Part shown: one piece after another, positions 12,029 through 23,614 of the stretch | Numbering within the stretch: position 1 is the first letter of the stretch | Layout of the letters: every line of letters starts with the position of its first letter | Assembly: GCA_027886175.1 (NCBI GenBank) | Contig: JAJNNQ010000026.1 | Span: forward strand, 17,479,501 to 17,543,500 | Reading direction: 5' to 3' | DNA: 64,000 bases | Source of the DNA: Phylloscopus collybita | Lineage: Eukaryota > Chordata > Aves > Passeriformes > Phylloscopidae | Made by a program: the position numbers and the translations under genes | Notes under the pieces: generated by a model | What the model was told of the DNA's origin: nothing | The model's database searches: none | What the model saw: only the letters and a program-made list of their open reading frames with translations

Positions 12029-12078
12029 TACGTGTGTATTGGTGTGCAGATGCGTGTGTGTGCACACGCATACACGTA
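12029..12078. repeat. Alternating CG/TG palindrome (cruciform or Z-DNA prone)
   Basis: ATGCGTGTG (12,050-12,058) and CACACGCAT (12,063-12,071) are perfect 9-bp arms around a 4-base loop. Outer arms TACGTGT (12,029) and ACACGTA (12,072) extend the symmetry. The stretch is nearly all alternating purine-pyrimidine. Confidence 0.8.
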
Positions 12079-13465
12079 TGAGAACATACAGCCATGCCCA
12101 ACTGCTTCAGCCCAGCTGTGCTGTCCTACATGAACCTGTGAGCCAGCATAGCAATCAATCAGATATTAATGACTTGTGAATTTCCCTCTGGAAGGGAATG
12201 GGTCTAATGCTGTGGTCCAAGCAGCCAGGGAGACATTCTGGGCTCTGGTCTTCTGCGTTGTCAGCCTGTGTGTGTAAATGCTCTGCCTTCCTCCGTGAAC
12301 ATTCTCCATTATGGTCCTAGAAATGGTCCTTGGATGATCTACTCAGTCCTCAGTTTCTGCATCAACATTAAAAGTAATTTTCTTAATTACATCTCTGAAT
12401 TGTTATAATGCATCAGTTTTTGAAGAGGAAAGTCAGCTGGTTTGCAAATTCCTATCATTTATGGGGGTTCTTAAAGAATACATAAAATTTTGTATTTTAG
12501 AAATTTATATTTTATGCAATCATGTCTATTTAGTGTTGTCTTGTGACAGAGGAGAATAAAAGGATTGCAAATAGGTAACAGGAACTAGGTAGGGTTTTTT
12601 TTAGTATTTCTCTATGTAGCCTTGCATAAGAATCAAATTCTGTACAAATTACTTTTGTGGTATGTGGATGCCATAAATAACAGGATGGAAAAGGGATTGA
12701 TCTCTTTCTCTCTCCTTTACATGAGGACATGTTATAATCGGAAAGGCTAATATATTACCAAAGTCATCTTTTCTTCTTTATTGGAGATAAAGCTCTAAGA
12801 CCAAGAATTCAACCAATTGCCTTTTATTGACAGGAGAATTTCTGAGGTACCACTGCCCTTTAGAAATGACTGTATCAAATATTCAGAAGTCCAGAAAAAA
12901 CTATCTTTCTCTCTCTCAGCCTTTCACAGCTTGTTAGCATAGTGTTTTGATTTTATTTGGCCTAATTGCTCAGAATTAGACCTTCAGAATAATAAGAAAT
13001 ACATGTTCCCCTGATAAAGCTAAGAACACTTCAGGCTCTGTTCCAGAAATAGGACTGAAAGTAATTTCCATCTTTCAAGTGTTATCAGAAAACAAATGTT
13101 AGTAAACAGCGGGTAGTGAATAAATGAGGAAGGAAGGAGGTCAATGACAGCATCAATCAGCTACGTCTTGCTGAAAAATTAAGGTGCTACAGGTGAAAAA
13201 AAAAATTAATTTCATGAAAGGAGGGGATCAAATTAATTTCCATATCCACTTTTAGACATCTATTCTTCCATAATGGGATAAAACTCTGCAATTTTCATGG
13301 GTGTAAATTCTTACTGAAGGGCTCAACCCTTTGAAGGGTGATGCCTTGAGCTATTGAGCATAAACATTTTCACACATTTACAGAATAAGGGTTGGCATTT
13401 GCTTAGGAAAGGTAACTTATTGTGTACTTAGAGTTCTGGAAAAAAGACAGAACACTTCTGAATGC
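12079..13465. other. Non-coding DNA, no gene seen
   Basis: AT-rich DNA with no recognisable element or ORF. Confidence 0.6.
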
Positions 13466-13515
13466 CAGTGTTTTCAGTTATTAGCTGAAACACTGAACAC
13501 TTGTGTTCAGTGTTT
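13466..13515. repeat. Nested hairpins with three alternating arms
   Basis: AAACACTGAACAC (13,488-13,500) and GTGTTCAGTGTTT (13,503-13,515) form a perfect 13-bp inverted repeat with a 2-base spacer. A third arm, CAGTGTTT (13,466-13,473), can also pair with AAACACTG, so two mutually exclusive hairpins are possible. Confidence 0.8.
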
Positions 13516-14694
13516 TGCGTATGAACCTGAAATGTGTGTTCTAAGGACTTTTTTTAGCTTTCTGTTAGTTTATCATAAAAGGACTGTACCCCCTAGTCAG
13601 GATCTTTGGGAAAAGCTGATGCTAACAGATTAATGGAAATGTTGCAAGGGAAGAAAATAGGCTCAGCCCCTAATTTTGAGGGAAGTCCCAGCTGCACCTG
13701 CTGATTCCAAGTAGCCGCTGAGCCTCGCTGTGAATAAACCAAAAGAGATAACTGCAGGTTTGTTGAGATTTATTTTTTATTTGCTTGTTTGTCTGTTTGT
13801 TTGTTTTCTCTAGCCCCCAGAGCTCACGTAATTGAAGTACATACACAAAAATTCTTCCTGCTGTGATGAACAGAGATCTCATCATGTGTGGACTCAACAG
13901 GTATTGTTAATCAATGCAGTTTCTCTGCAGTCAAGGAAGCTGTGCCAACTTGCACTAGAATTCTGCTTCATATTTACAGGTTCCTTATTGGTGGCTGATC
14001 TGTAATCTGGAGGACTAACCTGTCTTGTCCATGCTTCACATGTATACTTTGCAGAAAGCCTCACAGAGGTCTGAGACTTTTTAATCAGGCAAATGTTAGG
14101 GTGCACTTCAGATATCCTCTGGAACAATGGCTGCATTCTGCCTCTGATTTACCACAGTCTTAATCAAATAATTATGATCAATTTCTAGGGAATGACAAGT
14201 GAGTCAACTTAAAATTTTTCATTACAAAGGTGATTAGTGAAATTCTTCACCATCTGTATGTTGGGCACCTCTGAAGTTGGTCCTGTATTTCTCTGCCTAG
14301 AATGGACTTTTTGCTTGGTTGCCATAAAGAGGAAGTGAGCTATAAATGAGAATGTCACACAAGCATGGAAGATGTGGAACAGCTAGCACAGTTCAGCTAA
14401 CAGTTGGATCTGCTCTCACCATTCAGTGAGGACTCATTTGACCAGCACTGATGTAGCAGATAAACTGACATCAGTACTGACCTTTCAGAATTAGAGGAGT
14501 AAGTTTTTCACTTTAAAATAACATTACCGGTGCACCAAAAATACAGCAAAATTCTTTAAATTAAAACTGCAGAGAATATACTTTGATACTTTTCTTACTT
14601 ACAGTTCATTGGACAAATATCTTGGAATTAGAGCCTTTTGAAAATAAATTCAAGAAGCAAATAATTAATATGAGTTCTGAAGGCAGAAAGCAAG
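13516..14694. other. Non-coding DNA with a GTTT microsatellite
   Basis: Holds an imperfect (TTTG)n stretch at 13,779-13,806. Otherwise AT-rich with short ORFs that I do not recognise. Confidence 0.6.
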
Positions 14695-14735
14695 TAATTA
14701 ATAACTAATTAATTAATTTATCGATTAAATTTAAT
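14695..14735. repeat. TAATTA/TTAATTAA-rich patch
   Basis: The patch holds overlapping TAATTAAT, ACTAATTAATTAATTTAT and ATCGATTAAATTTAAT. These are core sites for homeodomain proteins. A simple AT-repeat origin is equally possible. Confidence 0.5.
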
Positions 14736-17106
14736 CCTAAGGAAATTACTATATTTGAGAACTGCTTTCTGCTCTGCAATAAAAAATAATTTAGAGCCAA
14801 CAGACAATAATGAGCAAGGGTTTTGTTGCTCATCTCACCTTTTATTCTGTTGTCACTTGAAGTTTTGTAACACCATTTAAAAGACTTAACTTCTTAGTTT
14901 AGTGCCATTGAGAGCAATGCTGCAAGCTGCAGAGTTAACAAGTTTCAAAATCCAAGTTGGATCATGCTGGCCCTGTAATAGTACACTGAAATAATTCTCC
15001 CACAAAGCAGCTTATTCATTTTCACAACAGCTTGATGGATGCTGTTATTTTGATTGAGTAGGAGAGTGTGAAGAACACTGCCTACGACAAGGCTGTTGGG
15101 ACAGACCTTAAATGTTAATACTTATAGAATGGGAAATGTATTCTAATAGTTGGGTTACATTTCTCTGATCAACCATCTAAGAATGTGAAAGTCTGCTGAT
15201 TCTCAATGTCCTGTCTAAGCATTTTGATCTGAGGTGTTCTCATTACAGAGGTGTCTTATAAGGAGCCACAGATACTACATGTACAGTGTGCTGACTTTTG
15301 TGGACAAGTGATTGTTAAGAGAGAAGAAATGGTGTAATGAGATTACTGGGAAGAAGAAGGAAGACAAGCTTAACAAGTGACTAAATGTCAATAAGGACCT
15401 AGAAGCCTAATAAACCCCTAAATGTAGGGGATTATTTTTAGTATGGACAAATTAACACAATAAATTGGGGTAAGAGTTTCTCAGCATCATTCACTGATTG
15501 GAGGGGAAATTGAGCAATCAAAAAATTCTAATGCAAAAAAATTCCTACTTAAGAAACCTGAAAACCAGAAAAATATAAGACACACAGAAGAAGGCAAAAG
15601 GATGGTATTACTTAATTACCTGTTCTTTTCTTCTTTTTTAAACTAAGGTTCCATTATCTGTACTTAACAACCAAGACTTCCACTTCACATTCAGTCAACT
15701 TCCTCTACTTATTTTTATTGACCTTAGGAGGACCCAGCAACTGACAGTTTTTTGTCAGAATTGTCTGTGATTTTCTTGAATGTAGGTGCCATAATGTTTG
15801 CAATGCCTGACTTAAACATAGTTGGATGTTTCATTAAACATCATAGCACTTAAATCTTTCTGCAAAGCTTGGTATGCATAAGCTCTGTCAATTTAAACAA
15901 ATATTCCTCATCTACTTTAACCCTTCCCGAAACTCTCATTGCAACAAGAAAACCTCAGTCCACTCACGTAGCTGAATAAAGATTTCACTTATGAAGTAAA
16001 ACATGCATTGATGGTTGAAACACAGCAATGAATGAGCAAGAGAAAGAGTCAGTTTCTGTGTAAAGTAACACACTTTGAAGCGGCTTGTATCGGCCACAAC
16101 ATGGCCAAACATTTATTATGGGGAATTAATTGACAAGGAGAACAATAGTGACTGACAATGCAAGGAGAGATGAAGCTCTCTCTGTGGCTTCTGGTATGGC
16201 CCCTTTAGGGGTTTATCTCAGGGTAGCTGCTAAAAGGTCACAGGCATCCTCTAATGTCTAGGACTTCTTTTGCATTTATGTCCCCTACCCCAAGGAAAAA
16301 ATTATGCCTTAAGAAGTGGTTAAAAATCAAAACTAGACACAAGAACATGCAAATACAGTAACTTTTATAATTATCAGAGCTACCACAACTGATGATGTAT
16401 TTTTATATATCAGGCTTGCTAAATGCAAGCAATTCTCAGAGTCCACAAAAATGCATATATAAATCTTAGCATTATTATGGAGATAATTTTAGACAAGTGT
16501 ATTGTTAAATATTATTTTATCAGCTCTATATGAAAACAGAAGGGCAATGCAAGTGCTGATCTCAGGTAAATATGTCTAAACCAGCTTTATTTAATTTTCA
16601 GGTTATTTTACTTAATTTACATGAGATTCTGCAAACTAAGTAATCAGTAATATTTTAAATTATGTTGACACATATTTTTGGACAAGTCACCATGAAAAAA
16701 CACTGAATAAAGAAGATTCAGAAAATGAATTGAAATTGGCTGTCTCTAATTTATCCATCATATCAAACCATTTACATACACCTAGTCATTAAAGATAATT
16801 TCTATGTGGTTTGTGATCCACTTTTTAACTGCAAAAATGCACAAAAGTAATTAAACCAATTTGAAACAATTATAGAAAAACAATATTCAATAGCTGAGGT
16901 GCCAAAAAGTTTTACCGTATCCTAAGGATGCAAAAAATTGTCTAATCAGCAGTCATATTATTCCACATTACATTTATTCCTGCAAGCTAGCCAAGCTCAA
17001 ATTAATTGTACTGACTAAACTTTTCTTCTTGGAGAAAATTAAAGATATGCTGTTGTCAACACTTGAGCACAACCTTGCCGACACTTAAACGCAGAGAAGG
17101 GTGTGA
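14736..17106. other. Non-coding DNA, no gene seen
   Basis: AT-rich DNA. A short hairpin, CCCCTA-AATG-TAGGGG, lies near 15,416. The stretch 16,100-16,300, with ATTAATTGACAAGGAGAACA and a SOX-like AACAATAG, has the look of a conserved element but cannot be tested here. Confidence 0.55.
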
Positions 17107-17240
17107 CATCCTGCCCTGGCTGCTTCGCGCTAATTAATCACTCTGGTATTTAGGACCATTCAAGCAGACAAATTAATGGAGAATAATTAGTGTATCTTTG
17201 TTCCAGCTCGGCTTTGCACACCAGACACTCCGAGGGAGAG
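17107..17240. promoter_or_regulatory. Candidate conserved regulatory element
   Basis: In about 130 bases there are GCTAATTAATCACTC, AAATTAATGGAGAATAATTA and a CGCG-containing GCTTCGCGCTAATTAA. Homeodomain core sites (TAATTA, ATTAAT) stand next to retained CpGs, which is unusual in this AT-rich, CpG-poor setting. It is a candidate only: conservation has not been measured. Confidence 0.3.
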
Positions 17241-18470
17241 AGGGGAGTATGTAGAAAGTGAGCCATTAGCATGCACATAGTTTTGCTTCTGTTCAGCAGG
17301 TTCTGCAGAGATTAAGAGAAAAGCCAAATTAGCAGTCGTGTGACTGGGGTTAGGACATCTCTCAGTAAAGAAAGCGCTCTGTTTGGGTATCAGCTTTCAG
17401 AAGCAAGTTGTTAATCCAGATGTTACCTTTCATAAAGAACAAAACACAATTAAAAACCTCCTCCTCCCCCTCTCACCCATGCACACAAAAGAAAAAAAAA
17501 AAATAGGAGTTGTTCCTTTCCATTAAAGATTTATCTTCAATTTGGCTATGTGTGCCCACTAAAAAGAAATTTCTAAACCTTCAGCTTTCCCTACCAGGTC
17601 TTATTTGGTCAACATTAACTTTCACTGGGAGCACTAGGGAGAATACAACAAAGAACATGCATCAGTTGGTTATTATAGTCAACAGCAATACTTTTGGTTA
17701 TTTTATGTGATTGCTTTGAACAGAGAATACACAAATCCATCAGATTTCCAAAAATAACAAATAGTGTCAGATTTACATTAATTGCAAAATTAAAATAACA
17801 TAAAATCATAAAGTAGCCTAAAATATGAAAAAAATTGTGATACCTACCAAAGAGAGCAAAGATATTAAGTCCTTGATACAGAGGTATCCTGAAAGAAAAG
17901 AAAGATGTTTCTGTACACATTCCATAGAACATTTTCTGGTTTTCTGGTATAAAAAAAAATTGTGCCAAATTCCCGTTACTTATTCTTGCATTATGAGATA
18001 TATAAGAATTTCACTACTATCAAGGAGGAGATGATCATTGCTAATTCACTTTGACATCATCTCAAGCTTGATGTGATGAATGCTACTTGGTGGGACTGAA
18101 CACAAAATTAGTGCACTGGCAATTTCTGTGGTAGTTTAAGAGTTATTCTTCAGACATTATCAGGATTTAGTCTCTCTGATTGATGCCAAAGCCTAACAGT
18201 ATGTAACTCAGCGCAAGACTGGGACATAAAATATTTCCTTGTTGAAGAACACTATGTTTAGGAAGATTGGTGTAGAAACTTGCTGCTCAGACCCATTTGT
18301 AGAGTACATTGCTTACAGGCAAAAATGCTCCATGGCTCACAAAGCACAGTGTCTCGAGGGGGTGGGGTTGGGTGAAAAGGGTCAGGGGAAAAAAGATCAA
18401 GAAAGACCACACAGTGAGAAAAGCTGACCACATTCAGAAGCTGTATCAATCCTAATCAATCCTATAAAAT
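17241..18470. other. Non-coding DNA, no gene seen
   Basis: AT-rich DNA. A 117-codon minus-strand ORF (17,615-17,968) is rich in Phe, Ile and Leu as AT-rich antisense frames often are, and is not recognisable. Confidence 0.6.
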
Positions 18471-18509
18471 CTTTTTTTCTTTTTTCTTTTTTCTTTTTTT
18501 TTTTTTTTT
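18471..18509 (+). repeat. Poly-T / (TTTTTTC)n tract
   Basis: T runs broken by single C at regular spacing and ending in a run of about 18 T. Low complexity. Confidence 0.9.
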
Positions 18510-18939
18510 GTACGAGCACACAATAATGTGCAGACTATAAAACTCTGCTATGTGTGCTTTATTTTTGAGCACCATGAGCTAAAAGCAAGAGGAGGGGGAA
18601 GGAATCCCACCCAGGTTTTGACACGATATAGGATACTGTTTTAACACAACATTACAGAGCTTCATAAAAATGTGATATTTCTGTTCACAGTGTCCTGGGT
18701 TTGTTGGTCGGGGGAGAACAGCTATGAAATCATGAACTCTCACAATTCCTCACTGTGAGGGGGAAAACAGAGCACCTCTCCACAGTTTCCACCAGCACAG
18801 AGTTACTGTGTGGCAAGACCAGATGCCATTAGAAACGCTGCCATTCTGGGAGTGGGTTTCCTCAATCTTTGAAGGTGCATAATCCTCATTAAAGGAAAAC
18901 CCTGAGCGTAGGAGGGGCAGCACTGACATCAAGGCACCT
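18510..18939. other. Non-coding DNA, no gene seen
   Basis: Includes TGTCCTGGGTTTGTTGGTCG near 18,690, which looks like the start of an LTR, but no matching end or target duplication was found. Confidence 0.5.
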
Positions 18940-19640
18940 GGCCATGACTAAAAGAGCTGGCCCCATATGCGGCTGCTGCTGAGCAGCAGAATGTAATTTA
19001 GTCGCACCAGCAGGAGCAGAGGTCAATGATTTTATATTAATGGGGATCACGACAGTTCTAAGCTGTGGCGTGCTTTGAAATAAGTGTTGTACAAGGCAGC
19101 AAAGAGGGCTCAGCAGAGGAAATGAGCTGTGTCACTGTCTCCTCATGCCTTGAAGCAAACACAGAAATGTTTAAAGTTGCTATAGACTTGAAGCCATAAT
19201 ATTTTATAAACAATAATTACCTGTTTTAATCCAAAAGCTTAATAATAGCTTGTGAATTATTACATCTTCTGACATAATTCAGATGAAATTTAAAAAAAAT
19301 TGAAAGCTTGGGGCTTTTAGACTGCAATCTAAACAGAAGCAGAAGTGGAGGAAATGTGATAAATCCTTTAAAAAATCAAATGCACTTTGTAATTAATCAT
19401 TTGCATGCAGGGATTATGGTCACATGGCATTAAATCACAATGCATCAGCAAACAATCCGTGTCAATATCACCTAACAAAAATCAGAGATTTAACCACGCA
19501 AAGGGGTCCAAGTTTTGATTAAAAGATCCTCAGGAGTTTTAATATGTACACTTCAGACCTTGAACTAAATTCACATTTAATCAAGCTTCTTTGTGGAGCT
19601 GTAATGTGAGCTCTTCTGTGGCTTTTTGGGGGATTTAAAT
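18940..19640. promoter_or_regulatory. Candidate conserved non-coding block
   Basis: Two patches stand out. 18,960-19,060 has GCTGCTGCTGAGCAGCAG (self-complementary arms) and GTAATTTAGTCGCACCAGC. 19,380-19,620 has TTTGTAATTAATCATTTGCA, CATGCAGGGATTATGGTCAC, CATGGCATTAAATCACAATG and ACTAAATTCACATTTAATCA. Dense homeodomain and POU-like words with no repeat signature suggest developmental enhancer sequence. This is inference from motif content only. Confidence 0.3.
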
Positions 19641-20891
19641 CTGGCCTTTCATGTAAGTGCATGACACAGCAATCCTTTACATGGATCAATACCTAACTCA
19701 AGGGATACCTGAGGTTCTTAATGAGGTTTTCTGGGTAGGGGTTATTATTATTGTTGTTATTGTACTCCATTGGCACCAACAATGTGGTAGATGCTGTTCA
19801 GAGGTGTGGTAGAGATATGATCGTCTCAACAAAGAGAACTCCTTGTGAGGGGATATTTGCGTGAGTCAGAAAAAAAAGAGAACAGTGCTGCACCCTCCCC
19901 TACTAATTCCCAGAAAAATTCAAATGACTCTTCTCTCAGTATTGATCCCAAAGCTTTTTGGTAAGTATTACAAAAGATATCAGAAGCTGAAGTTAGAGTC
20001 ACAGCCTTGTGGATCGGTTCTGAGGTGCTACTCCATGGTGTAAGAAGGCACAAAGCACAACCATGGTGGAAACGCAAAGAAGGGTTAATAATGGTGGCAT
20101 AGCAAAGAGGATGGGAGGTTCAAGATAACGACTCAGGAGTAAGGATTGTGAAGGTGCTCAAAGACAGTGAGGAGTAGTTTGCATTTTACTGAAGGGTGGA
20201 AAAAGGGATAATTGACATGGTTGGAGTGATAATCCAAAAAGGATTGAGAAACAGTGCTTTAAACAGACAGGAAGTTGAAAAATAATCGTGCTGAACCACA
20301 AAATTAAATACTCCAACTGTGGTATAAGAAGTTGAACTCAACATTAACTAATAAAATATTAAACACAGAACTGAGAATAAAGGAGGAAACAATGAAAAGA
20401 GTGGAGCAGGGGGTGAACTGACAGTTATGGAAAAGTCTAAAGGTACAAAACCCACCAAACCTAGAGGAGGTTGGTAACAAAGGCACATAGAAAAAAATTT
20501 TCAAAACCCCCCACATTTTTATGATGTTTTATTGGTTTGTGGAGACATATAAGGCAGTAATGGACCAAGGGCAAAGGAGAACTTGTATGCAAGGGTTTAG
20601 TCATTATGCTAAAGAACAATTAATAGTTAACAACAGCTAGAAATGAATAAAGAGTGTCAAATGTAAATAACTGGAATGTAGAAAGAGATACCAGAGGAGT
20701 AGTAGAGAAGTTCCCCAGAAATAAGAAAGCCCCTTAGTCTCAGTGTCAAATGCAAAGTCATGCTGACCAGCTGACTGCTGAGACCTTTGCATCCTGTGAA
20801 GAAAAGTCTGTTATGACTTGAGTACCTCCTCGGTTAGGAGCCACTTTCCCCTCTATACTGATCTTCTCAAAGATCCAGATGTATTTAGCTC
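19641..20891. other. Non-coding DNA, no gene seen
   Basis: AT-rich DNA without recognisable elements. An 83-codon minus-strand ORF (19,826-20,077) is unrecognised. Confidence 0.6.
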
Positions 20892-21151
20892 TGTGAGGGT
20901 TCAATACCTCTGAGGGTGTCCAGCACCTCAGAAAATGGCTTAAATAACTAGCAGGACGGCATGATCGAGACTGTCTTGAAAAAGCAAAAAGGTTTTAATA
21001 AAAGAAGAAAATAATACAAAACCAAAGAACAAAGCTGCACACAGTATAGGGACAGGTCCCTTTCACCTGCTGCAACACCCCAAAAATGTGCTGAGAAGCC
21101 TCGTGCTCTCCCATAAGTATTGAAGGGTTTAGGCGGGCTTTTTGGCAAACA
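20892..21151 (-). mobile_element. Probable antisense solo LTR
   Basis: Read on the minus strand, the sequence runs TGTTTGCCAAAAAGCC ... CTATACTGTGTGCAGC ... TTTTATTAAAACCTTTTTGC ... CCCTCACA. It has TG...CA ends and the T-rich, TTAAAA-containing 3' part typical of retroviral R/U5. GCTC (20,888-20,891) flanks one side and GCTC (21,152-21,155) the other, giving a 4-bp target duplication, or 5 bp (AGCTC) if the terminal A is shared. The length, about 260 bp, suits a short LTR. I recognise the 3' part as similar to bird ERV LTRs, but the family and the 5' boundary are uncertain. Confidence 0.5.
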
Positions 21152-21780
21152 GCTCAACAGAGAATAGCTACATTTCTGAGGAACAGGTAAAAAGACCTAT
21201 CAGTGTTTTTGTCTTGGCATTGGGCTAATTACTGCCAGGAGAACAAGGAAATTTCTAGTGTTTTTCCCTTAAAAGTCCTAAGGTGAAATGGGAATCCTTT
21301 TCCTTATATAGAAAACATCTACCTGGTGCAGTGCTACACCTCTGGTGGCAGTCTCTCCTGGCTCTGTCAGTGACAGCCTGACTCCTATGACAGCAAGGGC
21401 ATCAACAAGAGTTAGACTGGATGCTGGATGAGCAACAGCAGCTGGATCCTCAGTCATACCTGGGAGAACCACTGGATCAAAACCAAGATCCTTCTGGTTG
21501 CTGCTCTTGGAAAACAGCTCCCTCACCAGACTCTCATTACAAGCCAAAGCTCTGCCCAGAGCTGGTTGCCTCTGGCCAAGGATGGAGGCAGAAGGAGCCC
21601 AGAAGCTGTAGAGCACTGTTTGAGTGAGCTTTTCATTGTCCCCAGCCCAAAAGCTGTAAGTCCTCTGTCTCTATCTTCTAGCAGGGACCTTGCAGGCAAT
21701 AAAATTTCACTTTCTGAGAGAAGCCTTGCAGGAAGCTGAGGACTGATTTGAGACATAGAGCTTGGCTGACACTAAATTTC
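21152..21780. other. Unclassified GC-richer stretch, possibly repeat-derived
   Basis: Richer in GC than its surroundings between 21,320 and 21,660. A 112-codon minus-strand ORF (21,278-21,616) and a 103-codon plus-strand ORF (21,428-21,739) overlap each other, and neither gives a protein I recognise. A TATA-like TTATATAG (21,304) and an AATAAA inside GCAATAAAATTTCAC (near 21,696) could mean a plus-strand LTR or an old gene fragment. No ends or target duplications were found. Confidence 0.35.
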
Positions 21781-23614
21781 GCAGCTAACCCTTTTAAGCA
21801 GGTTTTAAACCAAGTGCAGTATGAGCCTAATATAGGTGTTCATTAACTAATAATAAATTGTAATGGAACGCCATTGACACCTATATGAGCACTAATCAGA
21901 TTGATGATCACAGCCATTACCAATGAATGCCAAACAGATTCGTGATAACGACACACTGGCTCCAGAGTACATATGTTATGCTGAGAATCACTTATGCAGA
22001 AAATCCCAAGAAATAACAAGATAATTCACCTCTCTCTTGCCTTGGCTTACAGCTGGCATGTGTCTTTTCTCCCATCTTCTTGGCTACCACCTACCTCTCT
22101 TGGGAAGGGATCTGATGCCCTGGAAACTGGTGGTAAAGACTTAAGCTGGCTTAAGCCTTGGACAGGAGAATAGTGAGCAAAAGATAAAAGGGAAAAAATA
22201 TTAAAGGACCACAGGAAAAAAAAATCACTTTATTTCAATGGCCATTGTCCAACTTGTGCACTAACAAAGGAAATATTTTAAAATGCTGATGTTTAAATAA
22301 ATTATTTAATGAGAGAGAATACTCTTAGAGGTGCAGAGGAATGCTTGGTTTGACAACTGTTTGCAATTTCCTGACTTCTGAGTGTCATGTATTTTAATGT
22401 CTTTGTTCTTTAACTTAGCTTTTCAAGTCATATTCTATTTAAAGGTATGTTGCAAGTATATGGAAGACGAACGTACCATCTCAGACACAAAATTAACCTG
22501 TTCAGCTTTTCAAATTGTAAACTACAGAAAATATTATGTTAAATGATCTGAATATAAAACTAAGTTAATGACCTAAAACTCGTCTCTGCTTCTCTCTTTT
22601 TTTTCTCTCTGCCTGGCTAGTTGATAAGAGGAAATGTTTCTTTCACTAATGAACAGATTTATCATCTTATTTTTACTATGAGTTTTAGTACCACACATAT
22701 TGCAGGGAACATACAGAAGGCCTGGTCACAGATTAGGGCTGCTCTGCCAAGGCACAGTAGAAACAGAAGAATGATGCCCTCTGTCCCGAAGAATATTTTC
22801 TGACAGCTTCCTACGAGTTCATTTAAATGAATGAGAGCAGTCATCCAAGTAACTTGCTGCTTTGGAAAATTTCAAACAGAATTTGCTAACACCGTTTTAA
22901 GTGAGCATTTTTATAAAATGAATATCATTATAATCCATTAATGACTGAGGGTGGGATCAAGTTCACTCAGGTTAGGCACTTAACTTGAATCTAATTTTAA
23001 AGTACCCAGTATACCAATCCTCATTAGTTAGAGCGTGCCTAAATTCCCCTACACAGTCAGTGGGCAGAAGATGGGGTTTTTCTTCTACTTAAATGAGCCA
23101 AGACCAAAAATAATAATTTTCCACAGAAAGGTGGGAGATAAGAAATCAATATCCTAGTTCCGTGTGATAGCAGAGAATTTGATAGATGTTAATGCACAGA
23201 TAATCCCAATGAGTTAATTGCTCCTGCACAGAAAGGCTTAAAAGGAAACCACAATGTTTCCTGTCAACCCGGCCTGGAAGTCAGATGTATGAACTCACAC
23301 CTTGCACTTTTGATCAGGGTAGTACTGGGCATATAGATATGACACAGGTGTGAGTGATACAGATATGTAAGAGGTGAGGTCTTAAGTGTGGAGTTAGAAT
23401 CTTATTTTACTTCCCAGATATGATTCTTTTTTCATATATGGTTCACAGTATTCAGGATTGTATGCTTAGGGCCGTTCAAGGTACAAAGCTTTTCCCACCT
23501 AGGTATTTACTGCTAGAGGACACTATTTCCATCTCAGCTTATTAGAGGAAAAACATAAATGTAAAAAATGAAAGCCAACACCCAAAAGATCAGGACCAAA
23601 GGTGATAAATCCAT
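21781..23614. other. Non-coding DNA, no gene seen
   Basis: AT-rich DNA. The polypyrimidine stretch at 22,588-22,620 ending in CTAG looks like a splice acceptor but the following frame is not recognisable. The text at 22,945-23,000 (GTTAGGCACTTAACTTGAAT) resembles old sauropsid repeat sequence. Confidence 0.5.

Noticed and set aside
18688..18712. LTR-start-like TGTCCTGGGTTTG
   Set aside because: No matching CA end, target duplication or LTR body was found downstream.
22588..22625. Polypyrimidine tract followed by CTAG, like a splice acceptor
   Set aside because: The following frame gives an unrecognised peptide with no matching donor or conserved exon.
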